Assembly: GCA_034766995.1 (NCBI GenBank)
Contig: CM068320.1
Location: 14,454,187 to 14,518,186, forward strand
Direction: 5' to 3'
Length of the DNA: 64,000 bases
Source of the DNA: Acanthacorydalis orientalis
Lineage: Eukaryota; Arthropoda; Insecta; Megaloptera; Corydalidae
Positions 1 through 12,391 of this stretch are shown here, in pieces. How positions within the stretch are numbered: the stretch's first letter is position 1; each line of letters begins with the position of its first letter. The translations under genes were made by a program, and so were the position numbers. The notes beneath the pieces are model-generated. The model saw only the letters and a list, made by a program, of their open reading frames with translations. It ran no database searches and had not been told where the DNA came from.

Positions 1-853
1 TGGAGGGATAACTGTAAAAAACCCTTAATTCGACCGGTAAATGTCAAGAAAGGCTTGAATATGCAAAATAACACTTAAACTGGACCACCACTGATTGGAA
101 AAAGGTTCTGTGTACTGACGAATCAAAATTTGAAGTTTTCGGTTCAAGACGACGTGTCTTTATCCGCAGATCAGTTGGAAACCAGGTGTCAAATCAATAT
201 ATAATTCAGTCCGTTAAACAGGGAAGGGGGATCTCTGACGGTATGGGGCTGTTTTTCTGGCACTGGTTTAGGGGATCTTGTTAAAATCGAACGGAAACTG
301 AACAAATAGCACTACAAGGATATATTGAAGAAGCATAATTTGCCGTCTGGAGCAAGGATGCTTGGGAAAGGATTCGTTTTCCAACAGGACAATGATCCCA
401 AACAAGCGCCCAAATTGTGTATAAGTTTCCTGAAGAAAATGGAAATAAATAAAAATCTTAAAATGTTGGTTTGGCATCCTGAGTCATTCAATATCAATCC
501 TATAGAGCTCTTGTGAGATGATCTTGACCGAAAAAAAGACATGTCCAACATCACAGCAGACTCTTTGGAAAATACTATAGGAAGAATGGAAAAAAGTCAG
601 AAACTTTGGAAAAACCTATAAATAGAATGTCTCGAATATGTCAAGCAATCATCAAACATAATAGTGGTCATACTAATGAGTCTAATTTTTAAATATAAAA
701 TTAGTGTTTATGCTATTTTTTCGATAATCTGTATTTTAACATTGCAATAAACATACATATAAAAAATAAAACATATAAAATATTTATACTCGAGATATAA
801 GACATTGGTTTATAAAAAGAGAAGGGCCTAAATACTTATGAGAGGCAGTGTAG
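1..853 (+). pseudogene. Tc1-like transposon remnant, left end outside window
   Basis: Reading across frameshifts and stops, the plus strand shows the landmarks of a Tc1-family DD34E transposase in order: TDESKFEVFG near 118-142 (first catalytic Asp), VWGCFSGTGLGDLVKI near 240-288 with a frameshift before it, FQQDNDPK near 379-402 (second Asp) and NPIELL near 496-513 (the Glu). The Trp expected after ELL is a stop codon, and the reading frame changes several times. The HTH half lies outside the window. The right end seems to be the sequence around 829-853, just before a (TG)n(TA)n tract. A dead copy; confident about the family, not about the exact end. Confidence 0.85.
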
Positions 854-863
854 TGTGTGTGTG

Positions 864-940
<77 letters not shown>
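848..940. repeat. (TG)n(TA)n microsatellite
   Basis: A short GTGT run passes into about 75 bases of alternating TA directly after the right end of the Tc1-like remnant. Confidence 0.95.
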
Positions 941-946
<6 letters not shown>

Positions 947-2000
947 AATAAAAACAAATTAAAGAAATAAATAGTTTATTTTACATCTAATATCGAAAAG
1001 CATAAAAAATTTTAAAATCCCTATATAATATTCATCACAAAAATAATTTCACAATCATATAATGTACAATACAAACTATTATTTTATTTAAATTTTATTT
1101 TGACAATCAATTATGATGAAATTTTAATCATTGATATTTAAACAAAAAATCTTTTCATTTGCAAAATGTGTCTCCTCTATTAATATATGATTATAGAAAT
1201 ATAAATATTCGTTTAAGTAAAAGAAATTATAAATATTTTAATTAATTCATCTGTTAATAAAATCAAAAATCAATTTAAAATGACATTCAGTTACTTTTTA
1301 ATTCCATTATGTTCTTATTCAGATTAAAACGCATGTGAAAGTCTCGATAAACATAATAAATAAATCACTGACTCAAATTTTCGTTTAGTAGCACTGTTAT
1401 TACGACAATCGATTTATTTAAATGTCAGTATTAATGTACACAGTTTCTCAAAAAATATACATTCAGTATTACAAATTATTCCAATTAAATTTACTTTCTG
1501 ACATAATGAATTTAAAAAAAATCCATTTTCATTAGAACGTTTACCCTCATTAAAAATCCACATAAATTTAATTTGCGGTTACAGATGAATATTTATTTAA
1601 CTTACAACTTTCTATGTATATAGAACGTGTATTCTATAATATAACATATTAAATATTTCTTGAACAAATATAGAAAACAAAACTACAAATCTCAACTATT
1701 TGTACAACTGTTTTTAATTAATTTATTACACCCAGGTGTTCGCATAGTTTAAAACGAGCAGTCTGAATGCTGGAATTGATTGTTGTGAATACATTTTTCG
1801 AGAAAATTAATGTTTACGATTTTATACACCTAAATATTCACACACACATATTATATATATATATATATATATATATGTTTCTAAAATAAAAATTTAAAGT
1901 GAATAATTGTATTAAAAATGTATATATTTTTAAATATTATGATACATATTGGACATTTTTATTGAATAGAAGTTTAATTATATTTTAATATAAACCTCCC

Positions 2001-2002
<2 letters not shown>
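941..2002. other. AT-rich sequence without recognised gene
   Basis: Nothing recognisable on either strand. A small TA run lies at 1852-1876. Open frames here are short and biased by base composition. Confidence 0.6.
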
Positions 2003-2064
<62 letters not shown>

Positions 2065-2081
2065 ATATATGTATGTATGTA
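2003..2081. repeat. (TA)n tract, left part of an interrupted tract
   Basis: Alternating TA with GTGT and GTATGTAT interruptions. It abuts the left end of the mariner at 2082, and TA repeats resume at 3367 on the other side. Confidence 0.95.
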
Positions 2082-3365
2082 TTGGGTGTTAGAATTAATT
2101 CATAGCGTTTTCTTCAGAAAAAAAAATCATTTATTTTAAATGAAATTGAAAAAACATATCATTCAAAGTATTGCTCATCGTTAGCAACTACTTTTTCCCA
2201 TCTTTCGGGCAGGAGATGAACACCACGTCGGAAGAACGCCTCGTCTTTAGATGCAATCCGCGAATCGATCCATTTTTTGCAATCATCATAAGAAGTGAGC
2301 TTCTGCCCAGACAAGCCATGACTCATCGATCGAAACAAGTGGTAATCAGAAGGAGCAATATCTGGAGAATACGGCGGGTGGAGTAGGATTCCCATTTAAG
2401 CGTTTCCAAGTATGTTTTGACCGGTTTTGCGACGTGCGGACGAGCATTGTCGTGCTGAAAAATCACTTTTCCGTGTCTTTCAAAGTATTCCGGCCGTTTT
2501 TCCTTCAATGCACGGCTCAAGCGCATCAATTGTAGTCGGTAGCCATCCCCCGTGATGGTTTCATTCGGTTTGAGCAGCTCATAGTAGATCACACCCTTAT
2601 GATCCCACCAAACACAGAGCATGAGCTTGGATCCATGGATATTTGGCTTCGCCGCTGGTGTTGATGGTTTGCCGGGCTTAACCCATGACTTTCTGCGCTT
2701 GGGATTGTCGTAATTGATCCACTTTTCATGGCCCGTAACAATTCGATGCAAAAATTTCTTCCTTTTCTCCCGTTGAAGCAGCAGTTCACAGGTAGAAAAA
2801 CGCCTTTCAACGTCCCTCGGTTTCAATTCGTATGGGACCCAATTTCCTTGCTTTTGGATCAATCCTATGACTTTAAGGCGTTTTCCTACCATTTACAAGT
2901 CAACTTCCAATGATTCAGACAATTCTTGAAGTGTTTGGCATGGGTATTCATTAAGCAATGCCTCCAATTCTTCATCGTCGAACTTTTTCGTCTTTCCAGG
3001 TCGTTCCTTGTCTTCTAAGTCGAAATCACCACTTTTAAAACTTGCGAACCACTTCCGACACGTTTGCTCAGCTCGAGCATGGTCACCATAAACTTGCACT
3101 AAAATACGATGACTTTCGGCAGCACTTTTTTCATGTTAAAGTAAAGAAGTAAAATCCCCCGCAAAAACAATTTATCCGGCACGAAATTCGACACATTCGA
3201 TGAAGTACAAAGTGTTGTTATTTACGCTTCAAACAAATGACATATACTGAAACTGACGCCTAAGGACAGCTGTTTTACGGGGAATATTTGGTTAAAGGGA
3301 ACAATGGAAGAATGTACTACCTACACTGTCTCTTATAAAACGCTACGAATTAATTCCAACACCCA

Positions 3366-3366
<1 letters not shown>
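2082..3366 (-). mobile_element. mariner element with both ends, transposase on minus strand
   Basis: A 1285-bp element flanked by TA on both sides (2080-2081 and 3367-3368), the mariner target. The inverted ends match well: the left end starts TTGGGTGTTAGAATTAATTC, and the right end read inward starts TTGGGTGTTGGAATTAATTC. The length is that of a full mariner, so unlike most copies in this window it has no large internal deletion. The protein reads like the cecropia/mellifera group of mariners (for example IHGSKLMLCVWWD and YYELLKPNETITGD), an assignment from memory. Confidence 0.92.
2159..3135 (-). pseudogene. mariner transposase, broken
   Basis: The transposase is split over at least three frames. 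A part at 2893-3099 covers the HTH region (CRKWFASFKSGDFDLED). A part at 2323-2892 covers the linker and the first half of the catalytic domain, including QKQGNWVPYELKPRD, the FQHDNARPH motif with the second Asp, and TYLETLKWE. A part at 2159-2395 holds the third Asp in PPYSPDIAPSDYHLF and ends in ERWEKVVANDEQYFE. A frameshift lies near 2390 and another near the start codon around 3135. The first catalytic Asp, normally in TGDEKW, is His here (TGHEKW). The copy cannot be active. Confidence 0.9.
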
Positions 3367-3401
<35 letters not shown>

Positions 3402-3403
<2 letters not shown>

Positions 3404-4270
3404 GATTTTCAATAAGGACACAAATTTTTTTAATTTAAAATAAAACAGAATTTTCAATTTCAACTTTCTTTTCTGCAAATAATAGTTTGGGGTAAACTAT
3501 TTATAAATGAAAAATAATATCGTATAAGTGATCACCGAATACAGTCTAACAAGTAACCATTTTTTGTTAAAATTTTCAATAATATCCCTACACAACTGGG
3601 GCTCTATCACACCAATTATTCTTCGGATTTCATCTTTTTGTCCGTCAATTGTTTTAGGATAATTAGAGTACACCTGTTCTTTAACGTGACCTCAAAGAAA
3701 GTGATCTAAGAGTGTTAAATCGCAGGATCTCATTGGCCAAATGTCCTCATTTCTGGAATAACGCTATCAGAAAATTTCGTCCTTAATAAATCAATTGTTT
3801 CATCAACTCTGTGGCTTGTTTCACCATTCTGATGGAACCACATGTTTTCCAAATCAATATCATTCAATTTTTTCCATAAAGAATTGTGTATAAATGTTTC
3901 GGTATCTTTCTTCATTCACAGTAATCTCTTTACTAGCCTGATTCTCAAAGAAGTAATAACTGATGACTCCACCTGACTAAAGTGAGCAATAAATAGTCAT
4001 CCTCACTCCTATCCACAGCCTCACTACTAAAAAAATTGTTAATTCAGATGAAAGAGTATGTCGAGAATAAATATTGCATAATTTACTACATGTATTTTTA
4101 ATAGAACCTCCATTTTCAAATGCAATTGTATTATTTCAATGCGTTTTGTTGTATACGACACCATAACTATAAATGGCAATGTCAAAACTTAAATGTTAAA
4201 AAAGTACAGCTGTCGATTTGACATCTGTGAAATACAACCCCTTAAAAAATGCGTCCCTATTGGAAAAGCA
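3402..4270 (-). mobile_element. Degenerate IS630/Tc1/mariner-superfamily element (DDE_3 type)
   Basis: Imperfect inverted ends: the left reads AGGATTTTCAATAAGGACAC, and the right read inward reads GCTTTTCCAATAGGGACGCA. Minus-strand translation over about 3600-4000 gives, with stops, a DDE_3 transposase core: a GGVISYYFFENQASKEITVN-like stretch, then LENMWFHQNGETSHRVDETI and LLRTKFSDSVI at 3730-3915. Where relatives have QQDGA with the catalytic Asp, this copy has HQNGE, so the Asp is lost. (TA)n lies on both sides. The HTH half is missing, so it is a short dead derivative. Confidence 0.75.
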
Positions 4271-4272
4271 TT

Positions 4273-4275
<3 letters not shown>

Positions 4276-4340
<65 letters not shown>
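4276..4340. repeat. (TA)n tract
   Basis: Alternating TA with a TTATATTATA interruption, right after the DDE_3 element. Probably the right remainder of the tract that begins at 2003. Confidence 0.95.
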
Positions 4341-4341
<1 letters not shown>

Positions 4342-4871
4342 TAACTAAAACGAAAAGTTATTATTATAATTCTAAGGAAACTGCATCGATTACGAAGAAT
4401 TAAAATGTTTAGGGCCAAAAATATTTAAGTATCATACATAGTAAAACTTGTTTTTAATATGCGTTACAAGAAAATATTACAAAAAGAGAAAAGTCATTAA
4501 ATCACCAAATGTGTCATGTTTTCTTATTAAATCTTCCATATTTTCGATTAAATGAAACTGTTGTTAATATTCAGTGCGTTCCGAATGATTAATTGAACAT
4601 TTATTCTGAGAATCAGAAATGAAGTTTCTTAAATTCGCATATAAAATTATGAATGACACGATCGGAATTTAAAATTCGAAACTCATTCAAAATTTCCAAG
4701 TGGAATTTTATAAAGCATAAATTATTTCATCAGTTCTGAGAAACTGTTGATTTTATTAGATTTAGAAAGAACATCACCCGTTAGATAAATGATGGATAAA
4801 ACAGTGCATGAATTATTTTCAGTAAAGTTGAAGATTAGTAATTACTTAAAAAATAACTTAAAGTAATATTT

Positions 4872-4908
<37 letters not shown>

Positions 4909-6030
4909 ACTAGTTCGAAAAACACACTTTTTGCTTACTTTCAGCTTATTTTTACATTATTATCCATAGAAAAAACGAATCACTTATTTTGTAGTTCGAA
5001 TATATTAAATATAGAATGAAATCGAATTTAAAACATTTTTATTAGAATTGATAATAATTATTAAATTATATAGAATCGTAAAAAAACTATGGTATTGGAA
5101 TCTATTTTAATATTAATAAAATTAAAATTAGTTCTAATTATTTTATCTGATTTTATTATTGTTTTATATTTATCTAAAGAATATACAAAACAATTTATAT
5201 CCTTATCTCAAGAAATATTTCCTCATTTATCAAGTAATACACTCAATTTACTATATTTTAATAAATTATGATGTAAAAAATTACATCAAATATATGTAAT
5301 TAAAAATTATTGTATTATTCAAAAATTTTATGGTTTATAATTGTCATTTATCTAATTTATTTTCTAATTATTTTCAAATATTTCCTATATCTTCCATCAT
5401 TAATGTTTGAAAATTATTGTTTTCTTGCTAACAATAATGTACTTTACAGAACTAGATTCTAACTTTTGATATAATGGTGAATACTTGAAGATACTAATCA
5501 TCTAATTGTAAACCTTCAAATCTTATATCAAATATTAGAATATTTAAACTATTCAAAAAACTATTCAAAATTTTTCTTGTGTTTTTCATTCCATAATATA
5601 TTTAAATACAATATAATTTAACTGCATTTTAAAAGTTTATTTAGCGCTATATATTTCATTTAATTAAGTTTATAGTAAAAAGGTTGAACATAAATCAAAA
5701 ATTTTATATTAAATAAAATTATTTATATAAATTAATCTGTTAATATTTTATCATATAATCTAAATGTTATATTGTAATAATACAAAACATTTAACCAGTT
5801 CAAATAATTGAAAATAAATAATTTTATTAAAAAAAAATACTTTTCAGACATTTTCTTAATATGACATTTTTTAAACTTTCGATCCTCTAGATAAAGTAAT
5901 AATATATAGGAAGAGGCGGAGAGGAAAGAGGATTAAGGGAGCAGGGAGAGTTGTCTATAAATTATTAATATATAAACATTTTATCAATTTTCGAAACATA
6001 AAAAGCAGTTTCTTGTAAATCATTCAAAAA
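4341..6030. other. AT-rich sequence without recognised gene
   Basis: Contains a (CA)n(TA)n microsatellite at 4873-4908 and a purine-rich GAGGAAGAGG-type stretch near 5910-5945. The 60-codon frame at 5089-5271 is Leu/Ile/Lys-rich and looks like a composition artefact. No gene seen. Confidence 0.6.
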
Positions 6031-6034
6031 ATCT

Positions 6035-6130
6035 TTTAGAACAAGCCTGTTTAACATACAATCCGAGGCCCACATGTGGCTTACGAAATCTTCTTGTGTT
6101 CCCCACTGTAATTTTTATCAATAATATTTT
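6035..6130. mobile_element. Possible hAT-like terminal sequence
   Basis: The stretch around 6054-6098 contains GAGGCCCACATGTGGCTTAC, which resembles the GCGGCCCGCATGCGGCCC-type sequence found near the ends of many hAT-derived repeats. No partner end or transposase was found. Weak call. Confidence 0.25.
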
Positions 6131-6179
6131 TTGATACAAAATCGTTACTGTAAAAAAGTTAATATAATTATTAATTTTT

Positions 6180-6480
6180 TTTCGATGGCCCCACAGCCCA
6201 AATCGAACCTTGTCCTCCTCAATGAAGTTTATAACGTTTATTGTTATATGAGGTGGAGTTATTAGTTACACGCCTAACCCCCTTTTCAGAGGAACCTTCT
6301 CGCTGTCTCGCCATCCCTGACCCTTCTCACCATCGAGTTTATCCGATCTCGAGTGAGATTACTTAAGTTACCAGGAAAGTGAGAGTCTGAATTTGGTAAG
6401 AGAGGCTATGCGACGCCGGCTGGAGTCGACGTCGTGTGGTACGCATATACTACCCCATTTTAACCCCAATATGTAAATAC
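6180..6480. other. Island of balanced base composition, origin unknown
   Basis: A GC-richer block, including GCGACGCCGGCTGGAGTCGA near 6411-6430, in AT-rich surroundings. Read on the minus strand it ends in a run of A at about 6174-6181 after GGGCTGTGGGGCCATCG, which could be the tail of a minus-strand retroposon. A box-B-like AGGTTCGATTTGG precedes it, but no convincing box A was found. It could equally be a conserved noncoding element. Confidence 0.3.
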
Positions 6481-7090
6481 TGATAAACATTATTAACTTG
6501 AGTTAATCAATTCTTTGAGTGAACCCCATCGTTAATATCCTCTACAATCATGTCAATTATGAATATAAACATCATAGCTTTCTATCCAGCTGAAAATCAT
6601 TTGTGAGATTCTAAAAATGTCTACTACAAATGTTACTCCGGAATAAAAGAAAGCTTATTTTCTAAAAGATACGTAACATCTCAAATTAAATAGTTATTTA
6701 TAGTTTTAATTACTATTTAAATTTTAGCGTTAAATATGTTTTACTTAATTTACATATGGTACACATTTACATTGTATTTTTTGTTTATGTAAAAAATAAT
6801 TTAATAAAACATTTTGGTATTCCATTGACTAATATAAAATTTAATCTTCTCCATTTTTTTATACAGTCAGTTCTCGACATATAAAAAGATGTACAGGCTT
6901 TCTTGAAAAAATAGAAACAAACTTAAAAATAAATGAAGATAAACGAACAAACAAAGAGAACATTAGCCTATTCTTTCGTTTTTACATTATAAAAAAATGA
7001 CATTTTTTAACAACTTATTAACATCATAATTCTTATATTTAATATTAAATTTTAAACTACTGCAAAAAAATACTACATACAGGTATTAAA

Positions 7091-7141
<51 letters not shown>

Positions 7142-7149
7142 CATAAATA
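6481..7149. other. AT-rich sequence ending in a (TA)n tract
   Basis: No gene seen. A (TA)n tract occupies 7088-7138 and leads directly into the mariner copy at 7150. Confidence 0.6.
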
Positions 7150-7969
7150 TGTGGGTCGTTTAATAAATATGATAAATTTCTATGATGTGGCGTCACTATC
7201 CATTTAATAACGTCACAGAATGTCACTTTTCAAACTAGCATAGGCGAAATTTGAGCCAAAAACAACGCGTTGTTCACGTTCTACAGACGTTTGAAGCGAG
7301 CAATGTAGCAGTTGGCACAAAAATGGGAAAAAACTAGCAGGCCTTTTTACCCCGTTCCGTCACCGTGGATGAAACATGAATCCACCATTACAAACCTGAG
7401 TCGAAGCAGCAGTCAAATTAGTAGACAACGACTGGTGAAAGTGCTCCGAAAAGGCGAATAACGTTTTGTCGGCTGGTAAGGTGATGGCCACTGTTTTTTG
7501 GGATTCCTAAGAAATTATCCTAATCGAGTACTTAACGTAGAGAAAAATGATAACATGAGACTATTATACAATATTATAGGACTATTTGAAAGAAGAGCTG
7601 AAACAAAAACGGCTAAGAATGGCACACAAAAAAGTGCTCTTTCATCATGTCAAAGCGCCGTCCCACAAATCGACTGTCACAATAGTAAAATTGCACGAAT
7701 TAAACTTCGAATTGATTCCACATCCACCCTATTCTCCGGACTTGGGCCCGTGAGAGATCTTCCTCTTCCCAAACTTAAAATTTTGACTCGGAGGAAAAAA
7801 ATTCTTGTTGAATGAGGACGTCATTACCGTCGTTAATATGTATTTTGCAGCCCCGCCGGACCAAGTGAATAGCCCTTAATGGAGACTATATTGAGAAATA
7901 AAATCGTTTTTTCTCAAGAAAAAAACGGTGTCTAACTTGCTTTTTACCATACTCATCAAACGGCCCACG
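7150..7969 (+). mobile_element. Internally deleted mariner (irritans-like)
   Basis: An 820-bp element with TA on each side. The left end reads GTGGGTCGTTTAATAAATAT, and the right end read inward reads GTGGGCCGTTTGATGAGTAT. Frames across it give mariner landmarks: a VDETWIHHYKPESKQQS-like stretch near 7360-7410 (first Asp), SAGKVMATVFWDS near 7470-7505, a QSAVPQIDCHNSK segment and a STLFSGLGP-like relic of PPYSPDLAP near 7720-7750. Frames shift and parts are missing, so it is non-autonomous. The irritans-group assignment rests on remembered relatives. Confidence 0.82.
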
Positions 7970-8370
7970 TATATATCATACAGCTAGAATTTATTTTCTA
8001 AAAAGAATTCTTAAGGCTATATATATTACATAAATGTTAGTTAAAAATACTATTTATCACTGAAAATTAAATTCAAATACCAAGAAAAAACAGTTTGCAT
8101 TTATATCACATAAATATATTTAAATTGTAAATATGAATCGAATATCATTGAACAAGTGGGATTTTAATTGCATGTAAATTTCGTAAACTAAATTTATGAT
8201 TGTATTTATTTCTTTTAGTAATAAAAACAATTTAAATAATAAACTGATATGTGGTACGTGTTACTTGATAATTCATTTTAAAAAAAGAATTAAAATTTAT
8301 TTAGCTTGTTTCATATCGTTTCCTTGTTTTTTTGTAATCAGATGTGTTTTATATACATACATGCATTATT

Positions 8371-8431
<61 letters not shown>

Positions 8432-8774
8432 TTATATATATATATATAATTATTTATCTGTATTAAATTTATTCCCAGACTTTAGGATAAACAATTTATT
8501 TCCTAAAATCATTTAATTAGCACTTTTCACTTATTTTAATAATATTAACAAATATTTTCATCAGCCGTTCATAAAATATTTATATCCTATTCGAGTTAAA
8601 AAAAGTCATAAAATAAATATTTTCTAAAGAAACTGCTGTCGCGAAAATGAATAAATATTAACAAAAATATATGTCAAACAATTTTCTTTATTCATAAACC
8701 GAAACTGCAATATTTACTTAGTACTGATTCATATTAAATTGAACTAATAGAATTTATAACAGTGAAATACTTAA
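7970..8774. other. AT-rich sequence with (TA)n at 8374-8450
   Basis: No gene seen. The long Tyr-Ile open frames here are translations of the TA repeat. TTAA at 8771-8774 is the left target duplication of the next element. Confidence 0.6.
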
Positions 8775-8970
8775 CCCATTAAGCGCCGCTGTTGCATACA
8801 CGCAATATGCAATTTTGGAAATATTTTTCTCTGATAAAAATGATTTTTTTTCAAAACTTTTTTTATATGACAGTACACATTGATTCAATAACTATAGAAC
8901 TACATTATTCATTTTTTCGATTTTTGCGAAAATGAAAAAACTTAATAAATGTAGACTTTGCATGTTCCAG

Positions 8971-9044
<74 letters not shown>

Positions 9045-9045
9045 T

Positions 9046-9087
<42 letters not shown>

Positions 9088-9107
9088 ATATATATATATA
9101 TATATAT

Positions 9108-9138
<31 letters not shown>

Positions 9139-9146
9139 ATATATAT

Positions 9147-9230
<84 letters not shown>

Positions 9231-9526
9231 ATGTGAAAACATTTTTCTCCACCAGAAGTATTTTAACAACTAACACGGCATTTGATTCGGATTTTAATGA
9301 AATAAATGAATTTAAAACTTAGATTCGTTTTTATTCACTTTCGAAATATTTTTTTGATAACGCTAACATTAGTCGCCGCTGTTGCAAAAACAAAACATCT
9401 CGCTGTGAAAAATAAAAATTTTTAATTTTTTTTTCTAACGCCAAATTTATTCGAGGAAAACTACAACCAAACCATATTAAGCGTTTTTGAAAATTCCTAC
9501 GATTTTGGTTAGTGGCGTTTAATGAA
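8775..9526. mobile_element. piggyBac-like non-autonomous element with TTAA duplications
   Basis: TTAA stands on both sides (8771-8774 and 9527-9530), the piggyBac target. The ends are imperfect inverted repeats: the left is CCCATTAAGCGCCGCTGTTG, and the right read inward is TTCATTAAACGCCACTAACC. The motif CGCCGCTGTTGCA occurs near the left end and again near 9373. Between them is a very long (TA)n tract and no transposase. A MITE whose size is inflated by the microsatellite. Confidence 0.75.
8974..9232. repeat. Long (TA)n tract with TATTATATAAT phase shifts
   Basis: About 230 bases of TA interrupted by AATATA junctions, followed by GTGTGTGTGT. Both strands can fold on themselves throughout. 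Confidence 0.97.
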
Positions 9527-9530
9527 TTAA

Positions 9531-10505
9531 GAAACATTTATTACATAATTATAATTTAATTTGAATGGAACACATATCTATCTTATCATTTTTCAATATT
9601 TTTTTAAAAATTATTAATTGACAATTTTAGAATTAACCTATTTTGTAAAGTTTAAGCAAGCAGCAATATTTTTGGCTTTAAATACATTTACAGTTTTTTT
9701 TTTAATGTAAATAGATATTTTCTGGTTGGAAAGTTTTTTTGCTAAAACATGCAATAATTGTTTGAAAAATGAATGACTTCGCAAAAAAATATACAAAAAT
9801 GTTCAAGAATGAGAAATATTAATTTATGTTTATATATATATATATATATATATAAGGATTTATAATTTAACTTTTTTATAAATAAAACTATACAACAAAA
9901 ACACATTACATTAGATTATCGTCATGTATAAAGTCAAATTTTATGTTTATTTTCATGAAATTTCGTTACCTGAAATTTAATTATGTATTCAGAAAAGGTG
10001 TGATACGTTTTGAAGATATGGTACACACGAAACCGGATTATATTCATTGCATTATTTCTAATTCATAACAGTTGTTATTTCTGTCACACACGTGAAATAT
10101 TTTATCGTCCCGTATGTCTCAGTTATATTTATTCGATTCGAGATGTGTGGGAGTGTTTTTTGTATGTTAACAACGAAGATGCAGTTTTGAAACCATCTAT
10201 ATTGGCCGTATCTCGCGATTTATGAGCAGATAATGTATAATGTAGTGTCAACATTCATGTTCTTGCTTTATGTGGGACAAAAAATGGTCTACTGTTGTTT
10301 TTATGGCTTTTTTTATTGTATCATTTTTGTAAATTCTGTTTGTGTCGAGTAATTGAGTGTAAAGACTAAATTTGGCATTTCCTTTTTGTTTTAAATCGCG
10401 TATGAAATTTTGTTACAGACATTTTCTAATCATTTAATTTGATCAGACATTTTAAACACATACGTAAATGTAAATTGTATATGTATACATATATACATAC
10501 ATAAA

Positions 10506-10548
<43 letters not shown>

Positions 10549-10567
10549 TTATATATATATATATACT

Positions 10568-10605
<38 letters not shown>

Positions 10606-11457
10606 TAACAACTTTGAAAGACATATAAACTTATCTAGCTTGACAAACCAGCTGCGGCCATCTTATATGAAATTTTATATATAATTTTTTTTACTAAAAA
10701 CACTCATAAAACTTTCTTTTAAAATATACAAAATAAGATCATGATAATTGATACTTTAATCAGTGTTCTTTTAATTTAAATCCGAAAATTAATTCATATG
10801 GATAAACTATTAGTTTCATTTCTTAATTATTTACTGTAGTCTTATTTATTAAAAAAAAATTAAATTTTCTTAATTTTCAATTTATCATGGAGCGCTATTT
10901 TAATTTTATAAAAATATGTGTTTATCTAAAACTAATGTAATATTTGGAATTTGATTAATACTAACAAGTGTACGTTTTTACCGTAAATTTATCGTTGGGA
11001 ATTTTTTATTTTTAATAATTAAATTGTACAAAAATTAATTTTAGAAAGGAACTCTAAATATTATAATATTATCTCTTTTTATCGAAATAATATCTACTTA
11101 ACTTTGCGTTAATTTTCCAAAGACAGAGATAATTAAACAAATTTATATACATCAGGACCAACATTTGCATCGTAAGTTGCATCGTTATGAGATTTTTCAT
11201 TTTTTCTGTAATTCATAAATACAGTACATAATACAATAAAACAAGGTAATGCTATTGATAATATTCGAAAATTATAAAATTTAAGTGATTGTCGAACTGT
11301 GTTAAATCAACTTATTTAATGTAGTATTGTTGTAAATTTTTTGTAAAATATCTTTTGCTTATTTAATTCTAATCGTATTTTAAATTAAAGAAATAAAGAT
11401 GGATAAACTTACATTTAACTTGTTTTAAAATAACTTTTCAAAAGCCTTCAAATCCAT

Positions 11458-11510
<53 letters not shown>

Positions 11511-12136
11511 GTCTGTGTATATGTATGAAAATATTTACTGTATATATTTTAATAAATTACCCAAATTATAATTATATCGTTCATCAAATGTTTCATTAAA
11601 ATATAAAAATAATTCCATTATAAAATTGATCAATAAACCCGAAATATAAATTGATAGTAATAATAACGTTAATTTATATTGTATGTATACCAAATTAGTC
11701 TAAATGCCAAAAGGCAATAAACTAATTATGTTTTTGTGGTCTTCATAAATCCAGCCGACAAAAATTACACAATAACCGTAAACAAATGAGATTATCTACA
11801 TATTTATCTTGAATTAATGTTCTTTTTTTGAACAATTATTTTTTCATCATTTATTTCTTCGCAGGATTTTTTTTTTGATTATCATTTTGAATTTATATTC
11901 AGGTAATTTATATAACCTACTATGTTTTTCATATGTAACTTAATTTATTACGCTTTAATATAATACTATTAGCCTATGGTTAGAAATGTTAAAAAAATTA
12001 AGTTGGAATTAAACGTAGATAATTTTCAAGTTAACATTTTTATTTTCAACTAATAGATATATTTTAGTAAGCGCAGTCGAATTAAAATTCCATCAAATGT
12101 TTACAAACTCAAATCAGAACTAATAAGGTACATCCA
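9531..12136. other. AT-rich sequence with several TA microsatellites
   Basis: (TA)n tracts at 9832-9853, 10509-10606 and 11460-11507. The part at about 9990-10330 is slightly less AT-rich and holds a 71-codon frame (10010-10225) with no family resemblance I can name. No gene supported. Confidence 0.6.
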
Positions 12137-12391
12137 TTGATTTTATTTCATAAATCGACTCTCGTCGACTGTTCAAAGTACATAGTAAAATGTACACCAT
12201 ATAATAATTTATCATTCGGTATCCCTGAATTTGTGCAGGAAAGAACAACTTTATTATTGAATTTATATATGGAAAGTGTTCCAAATTCAAAATATTACAT
12301 GAGGTGTGACATCATAAATAAATTTGCTCGTTTAGTAAAAACAAACTTAAATGACAGGGAAATTATAATTTACATCCATATACGAGGTTAG
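12137..12391 (+). CDS. Open frame of 84 codons, unrecognised
   Basis: An ATG-started frame whose product contains IPEFVQERTTLLLNLYMESV and then CDIINKFARLVKTNLNDREI. Unlike most frames in this window it is not made of repeats or Ile/Tyr/Lys strings. It runs into the left end of the mariner inserted at 12383, so its stop is supplied by the transposon. A CAG at 12236-12238 followed by GAAAGAACAAC could be a splice acceptor. It may be an exon or gene relic, or chance. I recognise no domain. Confidence 0.2.
   Translation: MILFHKSTLVDCSKYIVKCTPYNNLSFGIPEFVQERTTLLLNLYMESVPNSKYYMRCDIINKFARLVKTNLNDREIIIYIHIRG

Noticed and set aside
5089..5271. 60-codon Leu/Ile-rich frame, considered as a small membrane protein
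   Set aside because: Composition follows AT-rich sequence; no context or motif supports it.
8905..9276. Long Tyr-Ile and Thr-His open frames here and at many other places (for example 34168-34467, 52212-52562)
   Set aside because: They are translations of (TA)n, (TG)n and (CA)n microsatellites.
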